Positions 56,542 through 63,631 of a stretch of DNA of 64,000 nt are shown here, piece by piece; the stretch's first letter is position 1; the number at the start of each line of letters is the position of its first letter. The notes beneath the pieces are model-generated. The model made no database searches and was not told where the DNA came from. It saw only the letters and a list, made by a program, of their open reading frames with translations. Origin of the DNA: Pectobacterium carotovorum (lineage in GTDB: Bacteria > Pseudomonadota > Gammaproteobacteria > Enterobacterales > Enterobacteriaceae); assembly GCF_033898505.1 (NCBI RefSeq), contig NZ_JAXAFK010000001.1:2418001-2482000 (forward strand), given 5' to 3'. The translations under genes were made by a program, and so were the position numbers.

Positions 56542-56753
56542 TGAAACCTCGCCACTTTATATGCGGGACTACCCGTCTGACCCCGTTGAAAAGCCGCTAA
56601 CCGACGCTCCCATTTCTCCCGACCTGCGATAATCAGGTTCAGGTTTTCCATAGTCATCTGCTGGCCGTTAAACGTAATGCTTTTCCCCTCCAGCACCGCT
56701 TTTTCAGCATCCATGTAGAGTTGGATCATGTTTTGAATTTCTGCTTGGTTCAC
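56538..56753 (-). CDS. Head-tail adaptor gpW-like
   Basis: The 71-residue protein has the gpW helix-beta-helix pattern (A-E-I-Q-N-M-I-Q-L-Y-M-D-A-E-K-A-V-L-E-G-K-S.. split at G, then E-K-W-E-R-R-L-A-A). It sits between terminase and portal as in lambda and overlaps each by 4 bases. Confidence 0.85.
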   Translation of the reverse strand: MNQAEIQNMIQLYMDAEKAVLEGKSITFNGQQMTMENLNLIIAGREKWERRLAAFQRGQTGSPAYKVARFQ

Positions 56754-58843
56754 ACCCAGCCTCCTGATGAATTAATCGGAGCCCAAGCCGAGACCACTAC
56801 CTCGTGGGCTGATGATGATGTTGTTGTGTCTGGTATTGTCGGTTGTAATGCGGGTCTGTGCTGTGGTGGCGAGTCATCATCTGTAGGCATTACCCACTGT
56901 GGAGGGTTATCCCAGTTGATTTTGTCGTACCCGCGCAGGATAACCAGCGCATGGGCATAGACCATCAGGTCAAATGCCTCGTTTGCCCCGCGTCCCGGTT
57001 TACGCCATTTGCCGTCTGGTTCGCGCTCTTCGTAGGTCAGTTCGTCGTAGAACCACTCACCGAGCCAGTCAGGAAAATGAATGTAATTGGCTCCCGGCGT
57101 CTCACGCTGTAGTGCGTTGTCGATCCGGTCCTTTAGTGGGTCAGTCTGGAGCAGGTACAACGGCACATCCCCACGCGCTTCCGCACGCCGGTCTTGTCGG
57201 TCAATATTGTTCGGGAATGTTTTACTGATAAGTTTGCTGCGTTTGGTACTGTCACCTTTGAACAGGTAGACACGTTTATGCAGGCCATCCCGGCGACATT
57301 GCCGCCAGAATTCATACGCATTGCCGGTTACGCCGTCTTCCCCGCCTGAGTCCACCGCCATTGCCAGTATCGGCATACTGATGTCCGGGTTATTTGCCAG
57401 GGGATAGGCTTTATCCAGAACGTCAGTGCGCAACAAATCCCAATCTTCGAGATATCCTGCCGGGTCGATAGGCAAACTCTCGCCATCGTTACCGGGGCGA
57501 AGCGATTGGCGAATGTTGTAGCGATCCACAACCCAGCGTTCGCCATGTGCGCCATAGCCTATGACCTGTACAACGAAACGGCGCTTTTTCCCGCCCTGAA
57601 CATCCACTGTGGCAACCAGAAAACGAACGCCATCAGGCACCGTGCGTTTGGCTACCTTCTCGGCACGATCTTTCAATGTTTCAGATTTGCGCTGCTCCTG
57701 CCCTGACTGCGGCATGTAGGGAATTCCCCAGTCGGTATTGATAACCGTTTTTAGGGTTTCTTCACTCTGCGTTACCTCGTATTCCTGCTGGGCGGTCAGC
57801 AGTTTATAAACGAGTTGGGATAATGTTTGGTAGGCTGCGGCTGGCCCTTCCATCCAGAAAGAGGCAATACGGGAACGCCGTCCCTCCCCTGTAACGTTTC
57901 CGTCACGGTCTACCTGCTCTCCCTCGCGTAGCCATATACCGCGCAAATTGAGTTCACGTTTTTTGTCTGCCGTGATTTTCCCGGTACAGTGAGGGCATTC
58001 GATATAGGCCGCTTCACTGGCTTTAACAGGGTCACTGATGTTCTGAAATCCGGTGACAACATCTTTTACTGGTTGGAAGTGTTCACCACAATGCGGACAC
58101 GGCCAGTACAAACGACGACGATCGCCACGGTTGTACAGAGACATGATCCCCGTTGCTGGGGGCGCTTCATGTGTGGATTTGCGACGGTACTTTTTGTCGC
58201 GAATATCCCGACCAGGCGAACTTTCCACCAGCGTCATGCCAGATGACATAAAAGTCTGGGTACGTTTTGACGCCAGCGTAAACGCATCCCCTTCGCCGTC
58301 GATATCTTCGGGGTAGCGATCGTAATCCGTCAGCGCAACACATTTGAAATCGGACGACGACATGATATTGACCGACGGCCACCCGATTTTCAGGTAGTTC
58401 CCCGCCAGAAATATGCGGTCGTAAACGTTATTGTCGTTACGCCGTGGGCTAAGACGCTTTGCCAGCTCAGGGCTAAGTTTGTACATCCGCGCCAGACGCT
58501 TTTTCGAGTGTTCCCGCGCTTTCTCTTCCGTCATCTGCACAATGAGCATGTCAGACGGATCGCACATAAGGTTGTATGCCGACCAACCGTCAATCAGTGC
58601 AATAGTTTTGCCGGTTCGGGCTGGACCAACAAACACCACTGCATCATATTCACGCGATGCCAGGCAGTTCATTGGCTCAATAAGATAAGGTGCTACCGTG
58701 GGGTCCCAGGGGATAGAGTTACCCGCCCCCATTGGCACACGCATAAATTTTGTGACGGCCTCAGACACAGGCATGCGCCGGGGCGCTCTTACCATGTCTG
58801 CAACGTTCTTCCGTACCGCTGATGCTGTTGCCTGAGCGACCAT
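56750..58843 (-). CDS. Terminase large subunit (GpA-like)
   Basis: The 697-residue packaging motor and cos nuclease starts at ATG 58843 after GAGGAGGA. The ATPase has F-V-G-P-A-R-T-G-K-T (Walker A, about residue 75) and L-T-D-Y-D-R-Y-P-E-D near Walker B. A zinc-binding C-P-H-C pair and C-P-H-C-T follow, and the nuclease domain has A-V-D-S-G-G-E-D-G. It acts at the cos site about 620 bases upstream. Confidence 0.95.
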   Translation of the reverse strand: MVAQATASAVRKNVADMVRAPRRMPVSEAVTKFMRVPMGAGNSIPWDPTVAPYLIEPMNCLASREYDAVVFVGPARTGKTIALIDGWSAYNLMCDPSDMLIVQMTEEKAREHSKKRLARMYKLSPELAKRLSPRRNDNNVYDRIFLAGNYLKIGWPSVNIMSSSDFKCVALTDYDRYPEDIDGEGDAFTLASKRTQTFMSSGMTLVESSPGRDIRDKKYRRKSTHEAPPATGIMSLYNRGDRRRLYWPCPHCGEHFQPVKDVVTGFQNISDPVKASEAAYIECPHCTGKITADKKRELNLRGIWLREGEQVDRDGNVTGEGRRSRIASFWMEGPAAAYQTLSQLVYKLLTAQQEYEVTQSEETLKTVINTDWGIPYMPQSGQEQRKSETLKDRAEKVAKRTVPDGVRFLVATVDVQGGKKRRFVVQVIGYGAHGERWVVDRYNIRQSLRPGNDGESLPIDPAGYLEDWDLLRTDVLDKAYPLANNPDISMPILAMAVDSGGEDGVTGNAYEFWRQCRRDGLHKRVYLFKGDSTKRSKLISKTFPNNIDRQDRRAEARGDVPLYLLQTDPLKDRIDNALQRETPGANYIHFPDWLGEWFYDELTYEEREPDGKWRKPGRGANEAFDLMVYAHALVILRGYDKINWDNPPQWVMPTDDDSPPQHRPALQPTIPDTTTSSSAHEVVVSAWAPINSSGGWV

Positions 58844-59343
58844 CAATCCTCCTCGGTGGCATCCTCCTCTGTATTGTCCGGCGTATCGGCCTCTATGATT
58901 TTCAACGCAATGCTGTCGCGCAGATCATCAATGATGTTCTGAACACGCATTACTGCTGCGGGTTGCAGTGCACAATCTCGCTCAAGAATGTCCGGCAGCG
59001 TCTCCAGCACCTGAATCACGGCTTTCGCCATTGAGGAAAACTCGCGCACCACATCGTCGGCAGGAATTAGCTCATCCACCTCTTGCTGAAATTTGAGCCG
59101 CTCGCGCTCTGACTGAAACCACGCTTTACGATCGGGCGGTGTCATCTGATCAACATCGAGGGTTTCGCCGGTTTTCATCAACTCACACAGGAGCGCAGGC
59201 AAGGCGTAAAGTTTGAGGCGGGAATTACTACCCGGAGCAGGTTCGACATTCTTCAACCTGCCTGAAATCGTCTGCCTGTGCAGACCAGTGATGCCTGCAA
59301 GCTGGTTGATATTGAACCGGATTGACTCGATCTCTTTATCCAT
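58843..59343 (-). CDS. Terminase small subunit (Nu1/DUF1441-like)
   Basis: From ATG 59343 the 166-residue protein has an N-terminal winged helix (F-N-I-N-Q-L-A-G-I-T-G-L-H-R-Q-T-I-S-G-R) for cosB binding and an acidic C terminus (E-E-D-A-T-E-E-D). It overlaps the large subunit as TGATG. Its start lies about 120 bases downstream of cosN, a lambda-like distance. Confidence 0.88.
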   Translation of the reverse strand: MDKEIESIRFNINQLAGITGLHRQTISGRLKNVEPAPGSNSRLKLYALPALLCELMKTGETLDVDQMTPPDRKAWFQSERERLKFQQEVDELIPADDVVREFSSMAKAVIQVLETLPDILERDCALQPAAVMRVQNIIDDLRDSIALKIIEADTPDNTEEDATEED

Positions 59344-59460
59344 AATGATGATGAACAAAAAATAAACGATTCGACATGTTAGCTAACCCCACCATTTTAA
59401 AAATCAGTAACCTATGCAGATGATGATGAAGTCGATCAAATACGAAAAACTAGCCGTTTT

Positions 59461-59505
59461 CCGCGAGTCCGCCGCCCCGTGGTAAGGCCCCTTCAGGGAG
59501 GACCC
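59461..59505 (-). other. cos site of the prophage (cosQ and cosN)
   Basis: Read on the minus strand, GGGTCCTCC (59505-59497) matches lambda cosQ GGGTCCTTT in 7 of 9 bases. Eighteen bases later GGGGCGGCGGACTCGCGG matches lambda cosN (GGGGCGGCGACCTCGCGG, from memory). By analogy the 12-base cohesive end is GGGCGGCGGACT (59477-59466). Order cosQ-cosN-cosB-terS agrees with lambda. The bases between cosN and terS would hold cosB; two copies of TTCATCATCAT occur there. Confidence 0.85.
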
Positions 59506-59508
59506 ATA

Positions 59509-59527
59509 AATGATAATGGTTATCATT
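59509..59527. promoter_or_regulatory. Fur-box-like palindrome beside cosQ
   Basis: AATGATAATGGTTATCATT is a perfect palindrome except for its 3-base centre. It fits the 7-1-7 Fur pattern TGATAATnATTATCA with one mismatch. A near-identical palindrome sits at the same place in lambda as I recall it. Confidence 0.5.
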
Positions 59528-59530
59528 CAA

Positions 59531-59656
59531 CTAAAAATCAGACTTTGATACGTCACTTAGCCGTCTAAACGTCCATTTCACATCCATTGCCGACATAGAC
59601 CGCGTGCACAGGGCTCTCTGACGCATGATCCATTCATCAATCGAGGTAGAATTCAT
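59531..59656 (-). CDS. Possible 41-residue prophage microprotein
   Basis: A short frame (M-N-S-T-S-I-D-E-W-I-M-R-Q-R) fills the space between the zinc-knuckle gene and cos. It is basic and has no good ribosome site, so it is weakly supported. Confidence 0.3.
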   Translation of the reverse strand: MNSTSIDEWIMRQRALCTRSMSAMDVKWTFRRLSDVSKSDF

Positions 59657-59667
59657 CGTTCAACATT

Positions 59668-59790
59668 CTACGACGGGCGCTGGTTGCATTGTGCGGGCAT
59701 GCGCTTGATGTATGGCCCTGCCCACGTTTTAGGGCAGTTAGCCGCTGTGTGAAGGCGTGAGCCGCAATATGTGCAGCGTTGATAGCTCAT
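59668..59790 (-). CDS. Zinc-knuckle microprotein (40 residues)
   Basis: ATG 59790 has GAGGT 7 bases upstream. The product M-S-Y-Q-R-C-T-Y-C-G-S-R-L-H-T-A-A-N-C-P-K-T-W-A-G has a C-x2-C-x4-H-x4-C zinc knuckle followed by P-K-T-W. Small phage proteins with Y-C-G..H..C-P-K-T-W are familiar to me from other enterobacterial prophages, often with two knuckles; here only one is present. RNA or single-stranded DNA binding is expected from the motif. Confidence 0.7.
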   Translation of the reverse strand: MSYQRCTYCGSRLHTAANCPKTWAGPYIKRMPAQCNQRPS

Positions 59791-59825
59791 TGCTCATACC
59801 TCGCCGTAACGATTGTGGAAACAAA

Positions 59826-59850
59826 AAGCCCCGGCAAATGCCAGGGCTAA
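59826..59850 (-). terminator. Terminator directly after the tRNA-like RNA
   Basis: On the minus strand AGCCCTGGCA pairs with TGCCGGGGCT (one mismatch), followed by TTTTTG. It begins 3 bases after the encoded CCA of the tRNA-like sequence. Confidence 0.8.
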
Positions 59851-59853
59851 AGG

Positions 59854-59974
59854 TGGTAATCGGGATGGGAGTCGAACCCATGAACGATCCTGGTATTGGC
59901 CGTCTGCACCACCAGTCGCTATAGCAGCGTCACGCTTTGACCATACCGGAGGCCGGAGTCTCGCGCACCCGATT
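59854..59974 (-). ncRNA. 121-nt tRNA-like RNA with enlarged anticodon region
   Basis: The ends are fully tRNA-like: acceptor strands AATCGGG and CCCGATT pair 7 of 7, a perfect T arm ATGGG-TTCGACT-CCCAT precedes the 3' strand, and A-CCA is encoded. Between them are 86 bases in place of about 41. A weak D arm (GAG/CTC around a loop with GG) is possible. From position 28 a long helix GGTAT-GGTC/GGCC-ATACC starts where an anticodon stem would, but encloses 37 bases with further hairpins (CGCT/AGCG). No standard 7-base anticodon loop with T33 is found. A terminator follows at once. It could be a tRNA mimic, a decayed tRNA or a tRNA with an insert. Confidence 0.65.
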
Positions 59975-59988
59975 AAATATGTTATGTG

Positions 59989-60243
59989 TTACTTCTTACC
60001 GTTGGCCTCGGCCATCTGCTGATACACAGCGTCAGTGCCACGCGGTAACGTCCTGCTCACGTTTCTGTAGTGCGCCACACGCTCACGGAAATATTCGCGC
60101 AGATGTTCCGGCTGTTCGGATTCAACCTGAGCAGGAACAACGGGCAGATTCATGCGCTCTTTGTACGCTACGCCCGATGCTGCTAAATCGACGTTAATTT
60201 TGTCCCGCTCGTCACGCGGTAAATCACCTAAATTATGTGACAT
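59989..60243 (-). CDS. Conserved-looking small prophage protein
   Basis: From ATG 60243 (GGAGGGGG upstream) the 84-residue product begins S-H-N-L-G-D-L-P-R-D-E-R-D-K-I-N-V-D-L-A-A-S-G and contains E-H-L-R-E-Y-F-R-E-R. It is charged and helical. I recall similar proteins in other prophages near the lysis and packaging genes but know no function. Confidence 0.65.
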   Translation of the reverse strand: MSHNLGDLPRDERDKINVDLAASGVAYKERMNLPVVPAQVESEQPEHLREYFRERVAHYRNVSRTLPRGTDAVYQQMAEANGKK

Positions 60244-60316
60244 ACCCCCTCCAGTTTTCAGAGAGTATACAGCAGCATTATCACAGGAACTCAGTGAATG
60301 CCTGCTGCAATGGAAC

Positions 60317-60982
60317 TTAAACCTTGATTGGCCCATACATCCCGGTATGGATAATCGCATTCCATACTGTTTTCATAGCCTGTCCAGTTTCCTGATTAAC
60401 GAAGAGTGATGACCTAGCGCCATGCGGGCGGCCCAAAAAATATGGTCGCATAGTCTCCCATGTCTCAGCGACCTGAGCATCTCGCCATTCTGGAATTTCT
60501 TTCTCAAGAAGGAGACCTATAGCTTTAGATTTTTTAATAGTCCCATCATTGGCAAGATAACCATCCAAGTCGCAAGACACTACAATCGCAGTCGCTTGCT
60601 CATGGTAAAGATTGGTTTCAAGCTTCCGAGCACAAATAGAGTAATTTATCTGACCGCGCAGGTGCTCTATTGAAGAAAGGATTTCTTTACCCCCATCATA
60701 AGGGCAAGTAACAAACCCTTTTGCAAAATAAACAGTGTGGTCTAGACCATAATACCCGCAATCTTTACTCGGAGTTGTAATTGGGTATCTTGTCTCATTA
60801 TTGCTGGATACCAAAGGATGCCAAGAAGGATAGGAATCTACTACTGGGCCTAATTCCTCTATAAGTTCGAGCACTACATCTCTAGCAGCCTTTCTCTCTT
60901 CAGCGTTTCCGCTCTTAGGAATTAGCTTACTCAATGCGTAATCTAATCCTTTTTGTGCCTCTTCATCTGCGCGAAATGCCAT
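60317..60982 (-). CDS. Accessory prophage protein of unknown function
   Basis: The 221-residue soluble protein has an acidic helical N terminus (A-F-R-A-D-E-E-A-Q-K-G-L-D-Y-A-L), P-S-W-H-P-L-V, C-G-Y-Y-G-L-D-H-T-V-Y-F, T-C-P-Y and a strongly patterned C terminus (E-T-W-E-T-M-R-P-Y-F-L-G-R-P-H-G-A-R-S-S-L-F-V split at G). No known domain is recognised. GGAG precedes the ATG. It lies between Rz and cos, away from any structural module, under its own AT-rich promoter with two palindromes. The position suggests a lysogenic accessory gene, such as phage defence, but nothing in the sequence proves this. Confidence 0.75.
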   Translation of the reverse strand: MAFRADEEAQKGLDYALSKLIPKSGNAEERKAARDVVLELIEELGPVVDSYPSWHPLVSSNNETRYPITTPSKDCGYYGLDHTVYFAKGFVTCPYDGGKEILSSIEHLRGQINYSICARKLETNLYHEQATAIVVSCDLDGYLANDGTIKKSKAIGLLLEKEIPEWRDAQVAETWETMRPYFLGRPHGARSSLFVNQETGQAMKTVWNAIIHTGMYGPIKV

Positions 60983-61044
60983 GAGTTAGTCTCCAGTGGT
61001 TTTACTCCACGCAGCATTGATCACTCACGCATGAAAATCAACAA

Positions 61045-61086
61045 TAACGCATTAAATTATATTTTTATGCGTTAATTTAAATTAAC
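61045..61086. promoter_or_regulatory. Two overlapping palindromes upstream of the accessory gene
   Basis: TAACGCAT (61045-61052) and ATGCGTTA (61067-61074) form an 8-bp inverted repeat around 14 A/T bases. GTTAATTTAAATTAAC (61071-61086) is a perfect 16-base palindrome that overlaps its right arm. They lie 62-104 bases upstream of the accessory gene, where an operator and promoter would be. Confidence 0.6.
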
Positions 61087-61120
61087 ACCATAAAATAATA
61101 TAGAGGAATTCATTCGAACC

Positions 61121-61651
61121 TCATTTTGCTATCACACCCTGCATCTCTAGCTCCCTGATGTATCTATGCAGGTAAATCAACTTCTCCTTGTCGTCCTTTA
61201 TTCCAGCTCTGATATCGAGAATGTTTCGTCCAGCAGTTGTAGAGAGTTGGACGGCGGCTGCATTGCCCATGCTGCTGGCGCTGCGTACTGTTCCCGAGCT
61301 GAGCTCACAGGTTGCAAGGGCGGCACTGGCGAACTGCACGCGACGCTTACCGCTGACAATATCAGCGCGCAGGCGCTCATTTTCACGTTTCGCATTTTCC
61401 CGCTCCTTCGCATGTTCGGCGTCTAACGCTGCTATTTGCTGCTGAAAACTGTGCTCACGGCTACGAGCTGCTTCGCTATCTGCTGCCGCTCTGTCTGATA
61501 CGGATTTCAGCACCAGCGCGTGCTCACTTTTCAGTGTCGCTATATCAGCGTCATAACTCGTTGATGTGATCCACCAGCAGAATGCGCCACCGGCGATTAT
61601 TCCAGCCACCAGCACACCAGTGGCTAATTTCCAGTTAGGGATGATGCTCAT
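61121..61651 (-). CDS. Rz: Inner-membrane spanin Rz
   Basis: The i-spanin of 176 residues has an N-terminal membrane helix (L-V-A-G-I-I-A-G-G-A-F-C-W-W-I) and a long periplasmic coiled coil (A-L-D-A-E-H-A-K-E-R-E-N-A-K-R-E-N-E-R-L split by charge pattern). With Rz1 it fuses inner and outer membranes at lysis. The ATG overlaps the endolysin stop by 4 bases. Confidence 0.9.
   Translation of the reverse strand: MSIIPNWKLATGVLVAGIIAGGAFCWWITSTSYDADIATLKSEHALVLKSVSDRAAADSEAARSREHSFQQQIAALDAEHAKERENAKRENERLRADIVSGKRRVQFASAALATCELSSGTVRSASSMGNAAAVQLSTTAGRNILDIRAGIKDDKEKLIYLHRYIRELEMQGVIAK
61198..61395 (-). CDS. Rz1: Outer-membrane spanin lipoprotein Rz1, embedded in Rz
   Basis: In another frame inside Rz, ATG 61395 has AAGGAG 7 bases upstream. 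It encodes a 65-residue lipoprotein with lipobox V-S-V-A^C-S-S, a Pro-rich stretch (P-V-P-P-L-Q-P) and A-W-A-M-Q-P-P near the end, as in lambda Rz1. It is fully nested in Rz. Confidence 0.88.
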   Translation of the reverse strand: MRNVKMSACALILSAVSVACSSPVPPLQPVSSAREQYAAPAAWAMQPPSNSLQLLDETFSISELE

Positions 61652-62271
61652 ACCAGAACCTGTCGAGCACGTTCGAAGCGCTCACGCCGATCGGTCAACC
61701 CATTACTCCCGCCGTTTATCAATCGGGTTACAGCAACAACGTCATCAGCCACAGCACCGCATTTACGTGAATTCCAGAACCATGCGGCAGAACGCATCGC
61801 ATAAATGTCCTGTTCTAATAGTTCAGGTTTAGCAGTCAAATCCAAGCCCAATACCGCACCACAATGCATGTAGTTCGTCGCACCTGTGACTTGAATCAAC
61901 CCGCGCCCGCGGAAGTTCCAGCCGTCACCCGCAGCCTTGTTCCCCATTCTCCCGCCATAAACCAGATTCGCTATTGCCGCCTGTCGGTTCAGAGGAACGG
62001 ATTTTTCACCAGGCTGACGCCCCAGCATTGAAATCTGCTCAGCGCTCAGACGATGACCGAATGTCGCTTTCAAGCCATTCTGGCTGTAGTTGAACGACTC
62101 AACGATGTGAGAAAATCCGGCTGACTCATGACCCACTTGAGCAATAAACATCGCTTGTGCCACTGGCTGAGTGATGCCGTATACATCGAATGTGTCCTTA
62201 ATAACCGGATACCAACGTGCAGCCAACTCGGCGCTGATATTAGCCGCCATTTGAAATTGTGATTGATTCAT
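61648..62271 (-). CDS. Endolysin, GH19 chitinase-like
   Basis: The 207-residue lytic enzyme has the GH19 catalytic glutamate in V-G-H-E-S-A-G-F, N-L-V-Y-G-G-R-M-G-N and G-W-N-F-R-G-R-G-L-I-Q-V-T-G. It degrades peptidoglycan glycan chains at lysis. No signal peptide is present, so it needs the holin. It follows the holin gene by 2 bases. Confidence 0.93.
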   Translation of the reverse strand: MNQSQFQMAANISAELAARWYPVIKDTFDVYGITQPVAQAMFIAQVGHESAGFSHIVESFNYSQNGLKATFGHRLSAEQISMLGRQPGEKSVPLNRQAAIANLVYGGRMGNKAAGDGWNFRGRGLIQVTGATNYMHCGAVLGLDLTAKPELLEQDIYAMRSAAWFWNSRKCGAVADDVVAVTRLINGGSNGLTDRRERFERARQVLV

Positions 62272-62273
62272 AC

Positions 62274-62606
62274 TTATACCTGCGAGTTAGTGTCACCAGT
62301 CTTGCTGCCAACAACACGGCGAAGAATAGAGCTGATGTAATCAATGCCAAGGAATCCGATGAACACACTACCCATCGAGGCAAAGCTTGAATCCCATCCC
62401 AAAGCAGATAAGCCATCATTGATGTAGTAAGCCACCAGTGAACACATTGCAGCATCGAGCAATCGTCGTGACCAACTGTCGCGACCAACATACGCCGCTC
62501 GCAAAAGTGCCATGATTGCGGCAGCAACTGAGTAACCGACTTCTTTCTGTGTAAACCACGCAATAATTTGCGCCCACATGTCGGGGTTTTTGTCTGGCAT
62601 TTTCAT
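62274..62606 (-). CDS. Holin, lambda S family, with dual start
   Basis: Three membrane helices are visible in about 110 residues. The start M-K-M-P-D-K-N resembles lambda S (M-K-M-P-E-K-H), where the longer form begun at the first M is the antiholin and the form begun at the second M is the holin. Here the two ATGs are at 62606 and 62600, with GGAGGT 7 bases before the first. A GTG at 62615 is in frame but less likely. Confidence 0.9.
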   Translation of the reverse strand: MKMPDKNPDMWAQIIAWFTQKEVGYSVAAAIMALLRAAYVGRDSWSRRLLDAAMCSLVAYYINDGLSALGWDSSFASMGSVFIGFLGIDYISSILRRVVGSKTGDTNSQV

Positions 62607-62653
62607 AGTCTCCACCTCCGTCTCGCGGGGCTGTGTGATTTAAGGGTAAAGAA

Positions 62654-62679
62654 AGCCCGCCACTGGCTTGCAGCGGGCT
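62654..62679 (-). terminator. Terminator after the nuclease gene
   Basis: AGCCCGC (62654-62660) and GCGGGCT (62673-62679) pair perfectly, followed on the minus strand by TTCTTT. It separates the nuclease from the lysis cassette. Confidence 0.75.
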
Positions 62680-62713
62680 ATGTGATTTATTGATTAGTTA
62701 CTACTGAGCGGTA

Positions 62714-63568
62714 TTAGCAGCCGAGGTCACTACCGAGCGAACCTTTCTGCGCTTTGATTGTGCTTGCGACGTTAGCTGGCAACGCTGACCAGATTGTCAG
62801 GCCTGTCTTCTGTTCGATTTCACTGACTGTCACTTGGAAATTACAGTAGTTTGCGTTCCGTGGAGTGTTCTGATCCATGATAAACGCAGCGTATTTCCCG
62901 TTCGCAGGGCTTGAGCCGGTAAACAGTATTTTCCAGTAACCACTCGGAATCTGGACTCCGGCCGCATTCGGTAATGTAGCAATATTGCGCTCGAACAGTG
63001 GGCCAGTCACTGTGTAGACAGTTTTACTATTCGACAGAGCCCGTTCCTTGTCCTCTAAGCGCACCCAGGCGCCCTGATTTAAGTCTGCCTTCTGCGGCGT
63101 GATGTTCGATAAATAATTCAAAGATTGCCAGTCTGACGAGCCCCCGAGCCCAGCCAATGGAGCCTGGTGACCTCGGTCAACAGCAAGGGCCGCATTCGCG
63201 CCAGTGTATGCGGCTGGTGCCAACGTATCAGCAGCGGGCAAATCAGGGTCTTGACGCCATGTGCGCGAACGACCACTTGCTTGGCTGGTAGACGTCATTT
63301 TATACGCTACCCAATTCGCGAATTTTGTCGCACTGTTATTGTTCAGCGTATATGCATCGCGAACCAGCGTCTGCGAACTGCCGCCGACTGGGCAGCCCAC
63401 ACCGCAGTTATCTTTCGACACTGCCGCGACAGCTGCAACGGCTGCTTGGCGAGCTGGTTCCGGCGCTACGGTTTGTTGCTGAGATTGTTCAGTGCTTTCT
63501 TGTGGTTGATATGTTGAGCACGCGCCCAACAACAGCACGGGTAGTAACTTGATGAAATTCATTTTCAT
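62714..63568 (-). CDS. Lipoprotein DNA/RNA non-specific endonuclease
   Basis: From ATG 63568 (GAGGGA upstream) the 284-residue product has a lipobox L-L-L-G-A^C-S and a Gln/Ala-rich tether. The Serratia-nuclease fold follows with the catalytic D-R-G-H-Q-A-P and Asn in L-S-N-I-T-P-Q (metal site). Cysteines in C-G-V-G-C-P and at the C terminus suggest disulfides. An envelope-bound nuclease could degrade incoming phage DNA or scavenge nucleotides. It lies upstream of the holin gene with its own terminator and so looks like an accessory gene, not a lysis gene. Confidence 0.88.
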   Translation of the reverse strand: MKMNFIKLLPVLLLGACSTYQPQESTEQSQQQTVAPEPARQAAVAAVAAVSKDNCGVGCPVGGSSQTLVRDAYTLNNNSATKFANWVAYKMTSTSQASGRSRTWRQDPDLPAADTLAPAAYTGANAALAVDRGHQAPLAGLGGSSDWQSLNYLSNITPQKADLNQGAWVRLEDKERALSNSKTVYTVTGPLFERNIATLPNAAGVQIPSGYWKILFTGSSPANGKYAAFIMDQNTPRNANYCNFQVTVSEIEQKTGLTIWSALPANVASTIKAQKGSLGSDLGC

Positions 63569-63631
63569 GCGATGTATCCCTCTTTGATGTATGTACAGTT
63601 TATCCGTCGATAGGATGTGTTCAATGTACAT

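Noticed and set aside
59813..60022. 69-codon + strand frame across the tRNA-like RNA
   Set aside because: It runs antisense through the terminator, the tRNA-like RNA and the end of the 84-residue gene; no coding signs.
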